Below are positions 24,301 to 35,400 of a DNA stretch of 64,000 nt, piece by piece. Source of the DNA: Penium margaritaceum. Its lineage: Eukaryota > Streptophyta > Zygnematophyceae > Desmidiales > Peniaceae. The translations under genes were made by a program, and so were the position numbers. Numbering within the stretch: the first letter of the stretch is position 1; the number at the start of each line of letters is the position of its first letter. Location of the stretch: positions 69,257 through 133,256 of the forward strand of contig SZWC01006944.1 of the NCBI GenBank assembly GCA_023375785.1, in the 5' to 3' direction. The notes under the pieces are model-generated. The model was not told where the DNA came from. It saw only the letters and a list, made by a program, of their open reading frames with translations, and ran no database searches.

Positions 24301-25600
24301 GTGTAAGTACGTATAAGTGCATGTAAGTGCGTGTAAGTGCGTGTAAGTGCGTGTAAGTGCGTGTAAGTGCGTGTAAGTGCATGTGGTTGCCTGTAAGTGT
24401 TTATAAGTGCGTGTAAGTACGTGTACGTGCGTTTAAGTGTTTGTAAGTTTGTGTAAGTGCGTCTAAGTGCGTGTAAGTGCAATTAACTGCGTGTAAGTAC
24501 GTATAAGTGCATGCAAGTACGTGTAAGTGTGTGTAAGTACGTGTAAGTGTGTGCAAGCACGTGCAAGTGCGTAGAAGTACGCGTAAGTGTGTGTAAGTGC
24601 GTGTAAGTGAGTGTAAGTGTGTGTAAGTATGTATAAGTGCGTGTAAGTGTGTATCACTGTGTATAAGTGCGGGTAAGTGCGTGTAAGTACGTGCAAGTGT
24701 TGTTAAGTGCGTGTAAGTACGTATAGGTGTATGTAAGTGCGTGTAAGTGCATCTAAGTGTATATAAGTGTGTGTAAGTGCAAATAAGTGCGTGTGAAGTG
24801 CGTGTAAGTGTGTGTAAATATGTGTAAGTGTGTGTACCTGCGTATAAGTACGTGTAAGTGTGTGTAAGTGCATATAAGTGCGTGTAAGTGCATGTAAGTA
24901 CGTGAAAGTGCGTGTAAGTGCGTATAAGTACGTGTAAGTGCATATAAGTGTGTGTAAGTGTGTGTTATTGTGTGTTAGTGTTTGTAAGTATGTGTAAGTA
25001 CGTGTAAGTGCGTGTAAGTTTATGTAAGCGTGTCTAAATCCGTGTAAGTGCAATGAACTGTGTGTAAGTGTGTGTAAGTGCGTGTAAGTGCGTGTAAGTG
25101 TATGTAAGTGTGTGTAAGTACGTGTAAGTATGTGTAAGTGTATGTAAGTGCATGTAAGTGCGTGTAAGTGTGTATAAATGGGTGTTAGTGCGTGTAAGTG
25201 TGTGTAAGTACGTGTAAGTACGTATAAGTACGTGTAACTGTGAGTGAGTACGTGTGTGTAAGTGCGTATAAGTGTGTGTAAGTGTGTGTAAGTGTGTATA
25301 AGTACGTGTAAGTGTGTGTAAGTGTGTGTAAGTGCGTGTACGTGTGTGTAAGTGCATGTAATAGCATGTAAGTCCGTGGAGGTGCATGTAAGTGTGTGTA
25401 AGTGCGTGTAAGTGTGTGTACGTGTGTGTAAGTGCAGGAAAGTGCGTATACGTGCGTTTAAGTGTGTCTAAATGCATGTAAGTACGTATAAGTGCGCAAA
25501 AGTATGTGTAAGTGCGTGTAACTGCGTATATGTGGGTATCAGTGCATGTAATTTCTTGTAAGTGCATGTAAGTGCGTGTAAGTGCGTGTAAGTGCGTGTA
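21301..25600. repeat. Degenerate 10-bp array, relatively rich in phase breaks
   Basis: Mixed 10-bp units with more off-length units than average. There is a 12-mer near 21619-21630, a GT run merging into CCGTTTTGG at about 23311-23333, a 14-mer near 23729-23742, a one-base loss near 24010, an 11-mer near 24794 and a disturbed stretch near 25242-25258. AATTAACT landmarks occur at 23638 and 24481, and a variant (AATGAACT) lies near 25052. No gene is visible. Confidence 0.75.
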
Positions 25601-25810
25601 AGTATGTGTAAGTGTACGTAAGTGTATGTATGTGCATGTAAGTGTGTGTTAGTGTATATAAGTGCGTGTAAGTATATGTAAGTACGTGTAAGTGTGTATA
25701 AGTATGTGTAAGTGTACGTAAGTGTATGTATGTGCATGTAAGTGTGTGTTAGTGTATATAAGTGCGTGTAAGTATATGTAAGTACGTGTAAGTGTGTATA
25801 AGTATGTGTA
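25601..25810. repeat. 100-bp perfect tandem duplication
   Basis: Positions 25601-25700 and 25701-25800 are identical by eye, each starting AGTATGTGTA AGTGTACGTA. The match extends one further unit to 25810. The period is ten monomers. Confidence 0.95.
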
Positions 25811-25980
25811 AGTGTGTGTACCTGCGTATAAGGACGTGTAACTGCGTGTAAGTGCATATAAGTGCGTATAAGTACGTGTAAGTGCGTGTATGTGCGTGTA
25901 AGAGCGTGTAAGTGTGTGTAAGTGCGTGTAAGTATGTGTAAGTATTTGTAAGTGCGTATAAGTACGCATACGTACGTGTA

Positions 25981-26240
25981 AGTGCGTGTAAGTTTGTGTA
26001 AGTGCGTGTAAGTGCGTGTAAGTACAATTAACTTCGTGTAAGTGCGTGTAAGTGTGTGTAAGTACGTGTAAGTGCGTGTATATGTGTACAAGTATGTGTA
26101 AGTGCGTGTAAGTGCGTGTAAGTTTGTGTAAGTGCGTGTAAGTGCGTGTAAGTACAATTAACTTCGTGTAAGTGCGTGTAAGTGTGTGTAAGTACGTGTA
26201 AGTGCGTGTATGTGTGTACAAGTATGTGTAAGTGCATGTA
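25981..26240. repeat. 130-bp tandem duplication
   Basis: The AGTACAATTA landmark unit occurs at 26021 and 26151, and neighbouring units match at the same 130-bp offset. The copies differ at a unit near 26081/26211, TATGTGTACA against TGTGTGTACA. Confidence 0.92.
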
Positions 26241-26700
26241 AGTACGTAAGAGTAAGTGTAAGTGGTTGTAAGTACGTGTAAGTGTATGTAAGTGCGTGTA
26301 AGTGCGTGTAAGTGCATGTAATTGCGTGTAAGTGCGTGTAAGTGTGTGTAAGTACGTGTAAGTGCGTGTATATGTGTACAAGTATGTGTAAGTGCATGTA
26401 AGTACGTAAGAGTAAGTGTAAGTGGTTGTAAGTACGTGTAAGTGTATGTAAGTGCGTGTAAGTGCGTGTAAGTGCATGTAATTGCGTGTAAGTGCGTGTA
26501 AGTGTGTGTAAGTGCGTGTAAGTGCATGTAAGTACGTGTAAGTGCGTGTAAGTGCTTGTAAGTGCGAAAGTGCGTGTAAGTGCGTGTAAGTGCATGTAAT
26601 TGCGTGTAAGTGCGTGTAAGTGTGTGTAAGTGCGTGTAAGTGCATGTAAGTACGTGTAAGTGCGTGTAAGTGCTTGTAAGTGCGAAAGTGCGTGTAAGTG
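26211..26700. repeat. Nested 160-bp and 118-bp duplications
   Basis: The unusual AGTACGTAAG unit recurs at 26241 and 26401, a 160-bp offset. A second duplication follows: TGCGAAAGTG occurs at 26563 and 26681, an offset of 118 bp. That offset is not a multiple of ten because each copy contains the same 8-bp unit (TAAGTGCG). The two events overlap, so they were successive. Confidence 0.9.
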
Positions 26701-27060
26701 CGTGTAAGTACATGTAAGTACGGGTAAGTACGTGTAAGTACATGTACATGCGTATAACTACGTGTAAGTGTGTGTAAGTACATGTAAGTCCGTGTGAGTA
26801 CGTCTAAGTGCGTGTAAGTGCATGTATGTATGTGTAAGTACGTTGAAGTACGTCCAAGTGCGTGTAAGTGCATGTAAGTGCATGTAAGTGCATGTAAGTG
26901 CGTGTAAGTGCGTGTAAGTGCGTGTAAGTGCGTGTAAGTGTGTGTAAGTGCGTGTAAGTGCGTGTAAGTGCGTGTAAGTGCGTGTAAGTGTGTGTAAGTG
27001 CGTATAACTGTTTGTAAGTGGGTGTAAGTGCATGTAAGTTCTTGTAAGTGCGTGTAAGTA

Positions 27061-27883
27061 CATTTAAGTGCATGTAAGTGTGTGTAAGTGGGTGTAAGTG
27101 CATATAAGTATGTGTAAGTGCGTGTAAGTGCGTATAAGTGCATACAAGTGTGTGTAAATATGTGTAAGTACGTGTAAGTGGATGTAACTGCATGTGAGTG
27201 CGTGTAAGTGCGTGTAAGTGCGTGTAAGTACGTGTAAGTGCGTGTAAGTGCGTGTAAGTGTGTGTAAGTACGTGTAAGTGCGTGTATATGTGTACAAGTA
27301 TGTGTAAGTGCATGTAAGTACGTAAGAGTAAGTGTAAGTGGTTGTAAGTACGTGTAAGTGTATGTAAGTGCGTGTAAGTGCGTGTAAGTGCATATAAGTA
27401 TGTGTAAGTGCGTGTAAGTGCGTATAAGTGCATACAAGTGTGTGTAAATATGTGTAAGTACGTGTAAGTGGATGTAAGTGCATGTAAGTGCGTGTAAGTG
27501 CGTGTAAGTGCGTGTAAGTACGTGTAAGTGCGTGTAAGTGCGTGTAAGTGTGTGTAAGTGCGTGTAAGTGCGTGTAAGTGCATTTAAGAGCATGTAAGTG
27601 TGTGTAAGTGGGTGTAAGTGCATATAAGTATGTGTAAGTGCGTGTAAGTGCGTATAAGTGCATACAAGTGTGTGTAAATATGTGTAAGTACGTGTAAGTG
27701 GATGTAACTGCATGTGAGTGCGTGTAAGTGCGTGTAAGTGTGTGTAAGTAAGTGTAAGTGCATGTAAGTGCATGTAAGTATGTGTAACTGTGTGTAAGTG
27801 CGTCTAACTGTGTGTAAGTGTGTGTAAGTGCGTGTAAGTGGGTGTAAGTGCGTGTAAGTGCGTGTAAGTACATGGAAGTACAT
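27061..27883. repeat. Interleaved 230-290 bp duplications
   Basis: A block with the CATACAAGTG unit and the TAAATATGTG unit recurs with CATACAAGTG at 27141, 27431 and 27661. The offsets are therefore 290 and 230 bp. A segment with the GTAAGAGTAAGTG mark from the 26.2-26.4 kb duplication reappears near 27320. The pieces are shuffled, so this 800-bp region is a mosaic of recent exchanges. Confidence 0.85.
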
Positions 27884-28180
27884 GTAAGTGCGTGAAAGTG
27901 TGTGTAAGTACGTGTAATTGCGTGTAGATATTTATAAGTGTGTGTGAGTACGTGTAAGTGCGTGTAAATGCGTGTAAGTTTGTGTAAGTGTGTGTAAGTA
28001 CGTGTAAGTGTAATTAACTATTGTAGGTGTGTGTAAGTGCGTACAAGTGTGTATAAGTGCATGTAAGTGGGTGCAAGTGCGTATAAGTACATGTAAGTGC
28101 GTGTAAGTGTGTGTAAGTGTGTGTAAGTGCGTGTTATTACGTTTAAGTGCGGGTGAGTGCATGTAAAAACGTATAAGTGC

Positions 28181-28420
28181 GTGTAAATGCGTGTTAGTGC
28201 GTGTAAGTGCTTGTAAGTGTGTGTACGTGTATGTAAGTACAAGTAACTGCGTGTAACTGCGTGTAAGTGCATGTAACTGCATGTAAGTGTGTGTAAGTGC
28301 GTGTAAATGCGTGTTAGTGCGTGTAAGTGCTTGTAAGTGTGTGTACGTGTATGTAAGTACAAGTAACTGCGTGTAACTGCGTGTAAGTGCATGTAACTGC
28401 ATGTAAGTGTGTGTAAGTGC
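28181..28420. repeat. 120-bp perfect tandem duplication
   Basis: Positions 28181-28300 and 28301-28420 are identical by eye. Each starts GTGTAAATGC GTGTTAGTGC and contains the GTACAAGTAACTGC stretch. Confidence 0.95.
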
Positions 28421-28539
28421 GTCTAATTGCGTGTAAGTATGTGTACCTATGTGCAAGTGTGTATAAGTGCGTGTAAGTGCTTGTAAGTGCGTGTAAGCTG
28501 GTGTAAGTGCGTGTAAGTACATGTAAGTACGTACAATTA

Positions 28540-29280
28540 CAAAAAACTGCGTGTAAGTACGTGTAAGTGCGTGTAAGTGCGTGTAAGTGTGTACAAGTGC
28601 GTGTAAGTGCGTGTAAGTGTGTGCAAGTGTGTGTAAGTATGTGTTAGTGTGTGTAAGTGCATGTAAGTGTGTGTAAGTGCATGTAAGTGCGCATAAGTAT
28701 GTGTAAGTGTGTGTAAGTGTGTACAAAATCTTGTAAGTGCTAGTAAGTGCGTGTAATTGCGTGTAAGTGCGTACAAGTGCGTATAAGTGCGTGTAAGTGC
28801 GTGTAAGTGCGTGCAAGTACTTGTAAGTACGTGTACATGCATGTAAGTGCGTGTAAGTGCGTGTGAGTGCGAGCAAGTATGTGTAATTGCCTGTAAGTAC
28901 GTGTACGTGTGTGTAAGTGCGTGTAAGTGCGTGCAAGTACTTGTAAGTACGTGTACATGCATGTAAGTGCGTGTAAGTGCGTGTGAGTGCGAGCAAGTAT
29001 GTGTAATTGCCTGTAAGTACGTGTACGTGTGTGTAAGTGCCTGTAAGTGCGAGTAAGTGCCTATAAGTGTGTATACGTGTGTATATGTGTGTATAAGTAC
29101 GTGTAAGTGCGTGTAAGTGTTTGTAAGTGCGTATAGGTACGTGTAAGTGTATGCAAGTATGTGTAAGCAAGTGTAAGGGTGTGTAAATGCATGTAAGTGC
29201 ATGTATGATCGTGTAAGTGTGTATAAGTATGTGTAAGTGTGTGAAAGTGCGTGTAAGTGCATGTAACTACGCGTAACTGC
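28540..29280. repeat. Large diverged family, copy 1 (partners near 33.5 and 47.9 kb)
   Basis: The rare ACAAAAAACTG unit starts this segment at 28539. It recurs at 33517, and as ACAAAAAATTG at 47881. The ordered marks that follow also recur, with substitutions, in the other two copies. They include GTACAAGTG units, a CAAGTACTTG unit, GTGTACATG, and GTGTAATTGCCTG. In copies 1 and 2 the segment leads into a block with the GAGTAAGTTCTTGTAAGTG mark (near 30252 and 34638), and a diverged form lies near 49132. The full unit is probably several kilobases long. Confidence 0.75.
28801..29040. repeat. 120-bp perfect tandem duplication
   Basis: Positions 28801-28920 and 28921-29040 are identical by eye, including the GTGCAAGTACTTG mark and the GAGCAAGTATG mark. 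It lies inside copy 1 of the larger diverged family and is absent from the other copies, so it happened after they separated. Confidence 0.95.
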
Positions 29281-29753
29281 NNNNNNNNNNNNNNNNNNNN
29301 NNNNNNNNNNNNNNNNNNNNNNNNNNNNNNNNNNNNNNNNNNNNNNNNNNNNNNNNNNNNNNNNNNNNNNNNNNNNNNNNNNNNNNNNNNNNNNNNNNNN
29401 NNNNNNNNNNNNNNNNNNNNNNNNNNNNNNNNNNNNNNNNNNNNNNNNNNNNNNNNNNNNNNNNNNNNNNNNNNNNNNNNNNNNNNNNNNNNNNNNNNNN
29501 NNNNNNNNNNNNNNTGTAAGTGCGAGTAAGTGCCTATAAGTGTGTATACGTGTGTATATGTGTGTATAAGTACGTGTAAGTGCGTGTAAGTGTTTGTAAG
29601 TGCGTATAGGTACGTGTAAGTGTATGCAAGTATGTGTAAGCAAGTGTAAGGGTGTGTAAATGCATGTAAGTGCATGTATGATCGTGTAAGTGTGTATAAG
29701 TATGTGTAAGTGTGTGAAAGTGCGTGTAAGTGCATGTAACTACGCGTAACTGC
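29042..29753. repeat. 239-bp identical direct repeat flanking the 234-N gap
   Basis: Positions 29042-29280 end at the gap. Positions 29515-29753 begin right after it and look identical, at an offset of 473 bp. Marks include GAGTAAGTGCCTATAAG, GTATACGTGTGTATATG, ATGTATGATCGTG and AACTACGCGTAACTGC. Perfect identity exactly up to both gap edges suggests that two overlapping contig ends were not merged. Confidence 0.95.
29281..29514. other. Scaffold gap of 234 N
   Basis: Unresolved bases lie between two identical 239-bp flanks. The gap length should not be trusted, and the gap may not exist at all. Confidence 0.99.
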
Positions 29754-30094
29754 GTATAAGTGCGTATAAGTACGTGTAAGTGCATATCAGTGCGTGTAAG
29801 TGCATGTAACTGTATATAAGTACCTATAAGTGTGTGTAAGTATGTGTCAGTGTGTGTAAGTGCATGTAAGTACGTGTAAGTGCGTATAAGTGCGTGTAAG
29901 TGCGTGTAAGTACGTGTAAGTGCGTGTAAGTATGTGTAAGTGTGTATAAGTGCATGGAACTGTGTGTACCTGTGTGTAAGAGTGTGTAAGTGCGTGTAAG
30001 TGCGTGTAAGTGCGTATAAGTACATATAAGTGGGTGTAAGTGCTTGTAAGTATGTGTAAGCATGTGTAAGTGTGTGTAAGTACGTGTAACTATG

Positions 30095-31367
30095 TGTAAC
30101 TGTGTGTAACTGCGTATAAGTGTGTATAAGTGCCTGTAAGTGTATGTAAGTACGTGTAAGTGCGTGTAAGCGTGTGTAATTTCGTGAAAGTGCGTGTAAG
30201 TACGTGTAAGTGCATGTAAGTACGCATAAGTCCGTGCATGTGCATGTAAGTGCGAGTAAGTTCTTGTAAGTGCTTGTAAGTGTGGGTAATTGCGTGTAAG
30301 TATGTATAAGTACGTATAAGTGTGTGTAAGTGCGTGTAAGTGCGTGCAAGTACTTGTAAGTGCGTATAAGTATGTGTAAGTGCGTGAGAGTGCGTATAAG
30401 TGTGTGTAAGTATGTGTAAGTGCGTGAGAGTGCGTATAAGTGTGTGTAAGTGCGTGTAAGTGCGTGCAAGTACTTGTAAGTGCGTATAAGTATGTGTAAG
30501 TGCGTGAGAGTGCGTATAAGTGTGTGTAAGTATGTGTAAGTGCCTGTAAGTATGTACAAGTGCGTGTAAGTGTGTGAAAGTACGTGTAAGTACGTATAAG
30601 TGTGTGTAAGTGCGTGTAAGTAAGTATAAGTGCGTGTAAGTGCATGTAAGTGGGTGTAAGTGCATGTAAGTGCGAGAAAGTGCATGTAAGTACGTGTAAG
30701 TGCGTGTAAGTACGTGTAAGTGCGTGAAAGTGCATGTAAGTGCGTGTAAGTGTGTGTAAATACGTGTAAATGTGTGTAACTGCGTGTAAGTGTGCGTAAG
30801 NTGTAACTGTGTGTAACTGCGTATAAGTGTGTATAAGTGCCTGTAAGTGTATGTAAGTACGTGTAAGTGCGTGTAAGCGTGTGTAATTTCGTGAAAGTGC
30901 GTGTAAGTACGTGTAAGTGCATGTAAGTACGCATAAGTCCGTGCATGTGCATGTAAGTGCGAGTAAGTTCTTGTAAGTGCTTGTAAGTGTGGGTAATTGC
31001 GTGTAAGTATGTATAAGTACGTATAAGTGTGTGTAAGTGCGTGTAAGTGCGTGCAAGTACTTGTAAGTGCGTATAAGTATGTGTAAGTGCGTGAGAGTGC
31101 GTATAAGTGTGTGTAAGTATGTGTAAGTGCGTGTAAGTGTGTGAAAGTACGTGTAAGTACGTATAAGTGTGTGTAAGTGCGTGTAAGTAAGTATAAGTGC
31201 GTGTAAGTGCATGTAAGTGGGTGTAAGTGCATGTAAGTGCGAGAAAGTGCATGTAAGTACGTGTAAGTGCGTGTAAGTACGTGTAAGTGCGTGAAAGTGC
31301 ATGTAAGTGCGTGTAAGTGTGTGTAAATACGTGTAAATGTGTGTAACTGCGTGTAAGTGTGCGTAAG
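30095..31367. repeat. Direct repeat meeting at a single N (30801)
   Basis: The sequence after the N (30802-31367) repeats that of 30095-30800. The first copy has about 140 extra bases near 30.42-30.56 kb, made of a further 120-bp internal duplication (marks at 30321 and 30441) plus two units. The sequence before the N ends with the same GTGTAAGTGTGCGTAAG found at 31351-31367. This fits two overlapping contigs or two haplotypes abutted with one N rather than a real tandem duplication. Confidence 0.9.
30801..30801. other. Single-N contig join
   Basis: A lone N breaks the 10-bp phase and sits exactly between two copies of the same 0.6-0.7 kb sequence. It is most likely an assembly join. Confidence 0.9.
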
Positions 31368-31559
31368 TGCATGTAAGTGCATGTAAGTGTGTGTAAGTGT
31401 GCGTAAGTGTGTATAAGTACGTGTAAGTGCGTGAAAGTCCGTGAAAGTGCGTGTAACAGTGTGTAACTGCGTGTAAGTTCGTGTACGTGTGTGTAAGTGC
31501 GTATAAGTGCGTGTAAGTGCATGTAACTGTGTGTAAGTATTCGTAAGTGTGTGTAAGTA

Positions 31560-33112
31560 TGTGTAAGTGTATGTAAGTGCATTTGTGCGCGTATAATTGC
31601 GTGTAAGTGCATGTATGTGCGTGTAAGTGTGTGTAAGTACGTGAAAGTACGTATACGTACGTGTAAGCGGTGTAAGTGCATGCAAGTGTGTGTAACTGTG
31701 TGTAAGTATGTGTAAGTGCGTGTAAGTGTGTCTAAGTGCGTGTAAGTACGTGTAAGTGTGTGTAAGTACGTGTAACTATGTGTAACTGTGTGTAACTGCG
31801 TATAAGTGTGTGTAAGTGCGTATAAGTGTGTATAAGTGCGTGTAAGTACATGTAAGTACGTGTAAGTGCGTGTAAGCGTGTGTAATTACGTGAAAGTGCG
31901 TGTAAGTACGTGTAAGTGTGTGTAAGTACGTGTAACTATGTGTAACTGTGTGTAACTGCGTATAAGTGTGTGTAAGTGCGTATAAGTGTGTATAAGTGCG
32001 TGTAAGTACATGTAAGTACGTGTAAGTGCGTGTAAGCGTGTGTAATTACGTGAAAGTGCGTGTAAGTACGTGTAAGTGTGTGTAAGTACGTGTAACTATG
32101 TGTAACTGTGTGTAACTGCGTATAAGTGTGTGTAAGTGCGTATAAGTGTGTATAAGTGCGTGTAAGTACATGTAAGTACGTGTAAGTGCGTGTAAGCGTG
32201 TGTAATTACGTGAAAGTGCGTGTAAGTACGTGTAAGTGTGTGTAAGTACGTGTAACTATGTGTAACTGTGTGTAACTGCGTATAAGTGTGTGTAAGTGCG
32301 TATAAGTGTGTATAAGTGCGTGTAAGTACATGTAAGTACGTGTAAGTGCGTGTAAGCGTGTGTAATTACGTGAAAGTGCGTGTAAGTACGTGTAAGTGTG
32401 TGTAAGTACGTGTAACTATGTGTAACTGTGTGTAACTGCGTATAAGTGTGTGTAAGTGCGTATAAGTGTGTATAAGTGCGTGTAAGTACATGTAAGTACG
32501 TGTAAGTGCGTGTAAGCGTGTGTAATTACGTGAAAGTGCGTGTAAGTACGTGTAAGTGTGTGTAAGTACGTGTAACTATGTGTAACTGTGTGTAACTGCG
32601 TATAAGTGTGTGTAAGTGCGTATAAGTGTGTATAAGTGCGTGTAAGTACATGTAAGTACGTGTAAGTGCGTGTAAGCGTGTGTAATTACGTGAAAGTGCG
32701 TGTAAGTACGTGTAAGTGTGTGTAAGTACGTGTAACTATGTGTAACTGTGTGTAACTGCGTATAAGTGTGTGTAAGTGCGTATAAGTGTGTATAAGTGCG
32801 TGTAAGTACATGTAAGTACGTGTAAGTGCGTGTAAGCGTGTGTAATTACGTGAAAGTGCGTGTAAGTACGTGTAAGTGTGTGTAAGTACGTGTAAGTACG
32901 TATAAGTGTGTGTAAGTATGTGTAAGTGTATGTAAGTGCATTTGTGCGCGTATAATTGCGTGTAAGTGCATGTATGTGCGTGTAAGTGTGTGTAAGTACG
33001 TGAAAGTACGTATACGTACGTGTAAGCGGTGTAAGTGCATGCAAGTGTGTGTAACTGTGTGTAAGTATGTGTAAGTGCGTGTAAGTGTGTCTAAGTGCGT
33101 GTAAGTACGTGT
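31560..33112. repeat. Direct repeats of about 190 bp bracketing the 160-bp array
   Basis: The left flank of the 160-bp array, about 31560-31750, recurs at about 32919-33112 with an offset of 1,359 bp. Shared rare marks are ATTTGTGCGCG (31581, 32940), GTATACGTACG and the 9-bp unit in GTAAGCGGTG. A diverged third version lies at 35278-35400. The layout is flank, 160-bp array, flank, as expected if unequal exchange expanded the interior. Confidence 0.9.
31733..32890. repeat. Perfect 160-bp higher-order repeat, about 7.2 copies
   Basis: TGTAACTATG occurs at 31771, 31931, 32091, 32251, 32411, 32571 and 32731, a strict 160-bp period with no visible differences between copies. Each unit contains + strand CTA and TTA triplets that read as stops on the - strand. 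Because 160 is not a multiple of 3, these stops rotate through all three frames. Long - strand frames therefore vanish here, although they fill the rest of array 1. That shows the frames elsewhere are accidental. Confidence 0.98.
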
Positions 33113-33516
33113 AAGTGGGTGTAAGTGCACGTAAGTACGTGTAAGTATGTGTAAGTGCATGTACGTGCATGTAACTGCGTATAACTTCGTGTCACTGCGT
33201 GTAAGTGTGTGTAAGTACATGTAAGTGTGTGTAAGTGTGTGTACGTGTATGTAAGTGCTTGTAAGTGCGTGTAAGTGCGTGTAAGTGTGTGTAAGTGCGT
33301 GTAATTGCGTATATGTGTGTGTAACTGTGTACAAGTGTGTATAAGTGCGTGTAAGTGTGTGTAAGTACGTGTAAGTGCATGTAAGGGCACGTAAGTCCGT
33401 GTAAGTTTGTGTAAGTACGTGTAATTGCGTGTAAGTGTTTATAAGTGCGTGTAAGTACGTGTAAGTATGTGTAAGTGGGTGTAAGTTCATGTAAGTACGT
33501 CTAAGTACGTGTAATT

Positions 33517-35400
33517 ACAAAAAACTGCGTGTAAGTGCGTGTAAGTGTGTGTAAGTGCATGTAAGTGCGTGTAAGTGTGTACAAGTGCGTGTAAGTGCGT
33601 GTAAGTGTGTGCATGTATGTGTAAGTATGTGAAAATGTGTGTAAGTGCGTGTAAGTGTGTGTAAGTACGTACAAGTTCTTGTAAGTGCTTGTAAGTGCGT
33701 GTAATTGCATGTAAGTGCGTACAAGTGTGTACAAGTGCGTTTAAGTGCGTGTAAGTGTGTGCAAGTACTTGTAAGTGCGTGTACATGTGTGTAAGTGCGT
33801 GTAAATGCGAGTAAGTATGTGTAATTATCTGTAAGTGCGTTTACGTACGTGTAAGTGCGTGTAAGTGTGTGTATGTGCATGTAAGTATGTGTAAGTACGT
33901 ATAAGTGTGAGTAAGTACGTGTAAGTACATGTAAGTATGTATAAGTGTGAGTAAGTGTATGTAAGTGTGTGTAAGTGTGTATATGTGTGTATAAGTGCGT
34001 GTAAGTGCATGTAAGTGTGTGTAAGTGCGTGTAGGTACGTGTAAGTGTGTGCAATTGTGTGTAAGTGCGTGTAAGTGCGTGTAAATGCGTGTAAGTGCGT
34101 GTAAGTGCGTGTAAGTACGTGTAACTGCATATAAGTGCGTATAAGTACGTGTAAGTACGTATAAGTGTGTGTAAGTACATGTAACTGCGTGTAAGTACGT
34201 GTAAGTGTGTGTGAGTACGTGTCAGTGTGTGTAAGTGCATGTAAGTACGTGTAAGTGCGTGTAAGTGTGTGTAAGTGCGTGTAAGTACGTGTAAGTATGT
34301 GTAAGTAAGCATAAGTGCATGTAAATGTATGTAACTACGTGTAAGAGTGTGTAAGTGCATGTAAGTGTGTGTAAGTGCGCATAAGTACATATAAGTAGGT
34401 GTAAGTGCTTGTAAGTGTGTGTAAGTATGTCGAAGTGTATATAAGTACGTGTACTTATGTGTAACTGTGTATAACTGCGTGTAAGTGTGTGTAAGTGCGT
34501 GTAAGTACATGTAAGTACGTGTAAGTGCGTGTAAGTTTGTGTAAGTGCGTGTAAGTGCGTGTAAGTACCTGTAAGTGCATGTAAGTACGTGTAAGTGCAT
34601 GTAAGTACGCGTAAGTCCGTGTAAGTGCGTGTAAGTGCGAGTAAGTTCTTGTAAGTGCTTGTAAGTGCGGGTAATTGCGTGTAAGTGAGTATAAGTATGT
34701 ATAAGTGTGTGTAAGTGTGTGTAAGTGCGTGCAAGTGCTTGTAAGTGCGTGTAAGTGTGTGTAAGTACGTGTAAGTACTTGTAAGTGTGTGTAAGTATGT
34801 GTAAGTGCATGTACATGTGTGCAAGTGCGTGTAAGTGCGTGAACGTACGTGTAAGTGCGTGTAAATACGTGTAAGTGCGTGTAAGTGCATATAAGTACGT
34901 GTAAGTGCGTGTAAGTGGGTGTAAGTGCGTGTAAGTGCGAGAAAGTGCATGTAAGTACGTGTAAGTACGTATGCATGCGTATAAGTGCGTGAAAGTGCAT
35001 ATAAGTGCGTGTAAGCGTGTGTAAGTACGTGTAAATGTGTGTAACTACGTGTAAGTGTGTGTAAGTGCGTGTAAGTGTGTGTAAGTGCGTGTAAGTGTGT
35101 GTAAGTGTGTATAAGTACGTGTAAGTGCGTGAAAGTCCGTGTAAGTGCGTGTAATTGTGTGTAACTGTGTGTAAGTTTGTGTATGTGTCTGTAAGTGCAT
35201 ATAAGTGCGTGTAAGTGCATGTAACTGTGTGTAAGTATGTGTAAGTGTATTTAAGTACGTGTAAGTGTGTGTAAGTACATTTATGCGCGTGTAATTGCGT
35301 GTAAGTGCATGTATGTGCATATAAGTGCATGTAAGTGCGTGTAAGTACGTGTACGTACGTGTAAGCGGTGCAAGTGCATGTAAATGTGTGTTACTGTGTG
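33517..35400. repeat. Large diverged family, copy 2
   Basis: It begins at ACAAAAAACTG (33517), 4,978 bp after copy 1. It keeps the marks in order: GTACAAG units, CAAGTACTTG near 33763, a GTACATGTG unit near 33782, GTAATTATCTG near 33822, GAGTAAGTTCTTGTAAGTG near 34638, a TTTATGCGCG form at 35280 and GTAAGCGGTG near 35361. Substitutions are frequent relative to copy 1, so the split is old. Confidence 0.75.
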
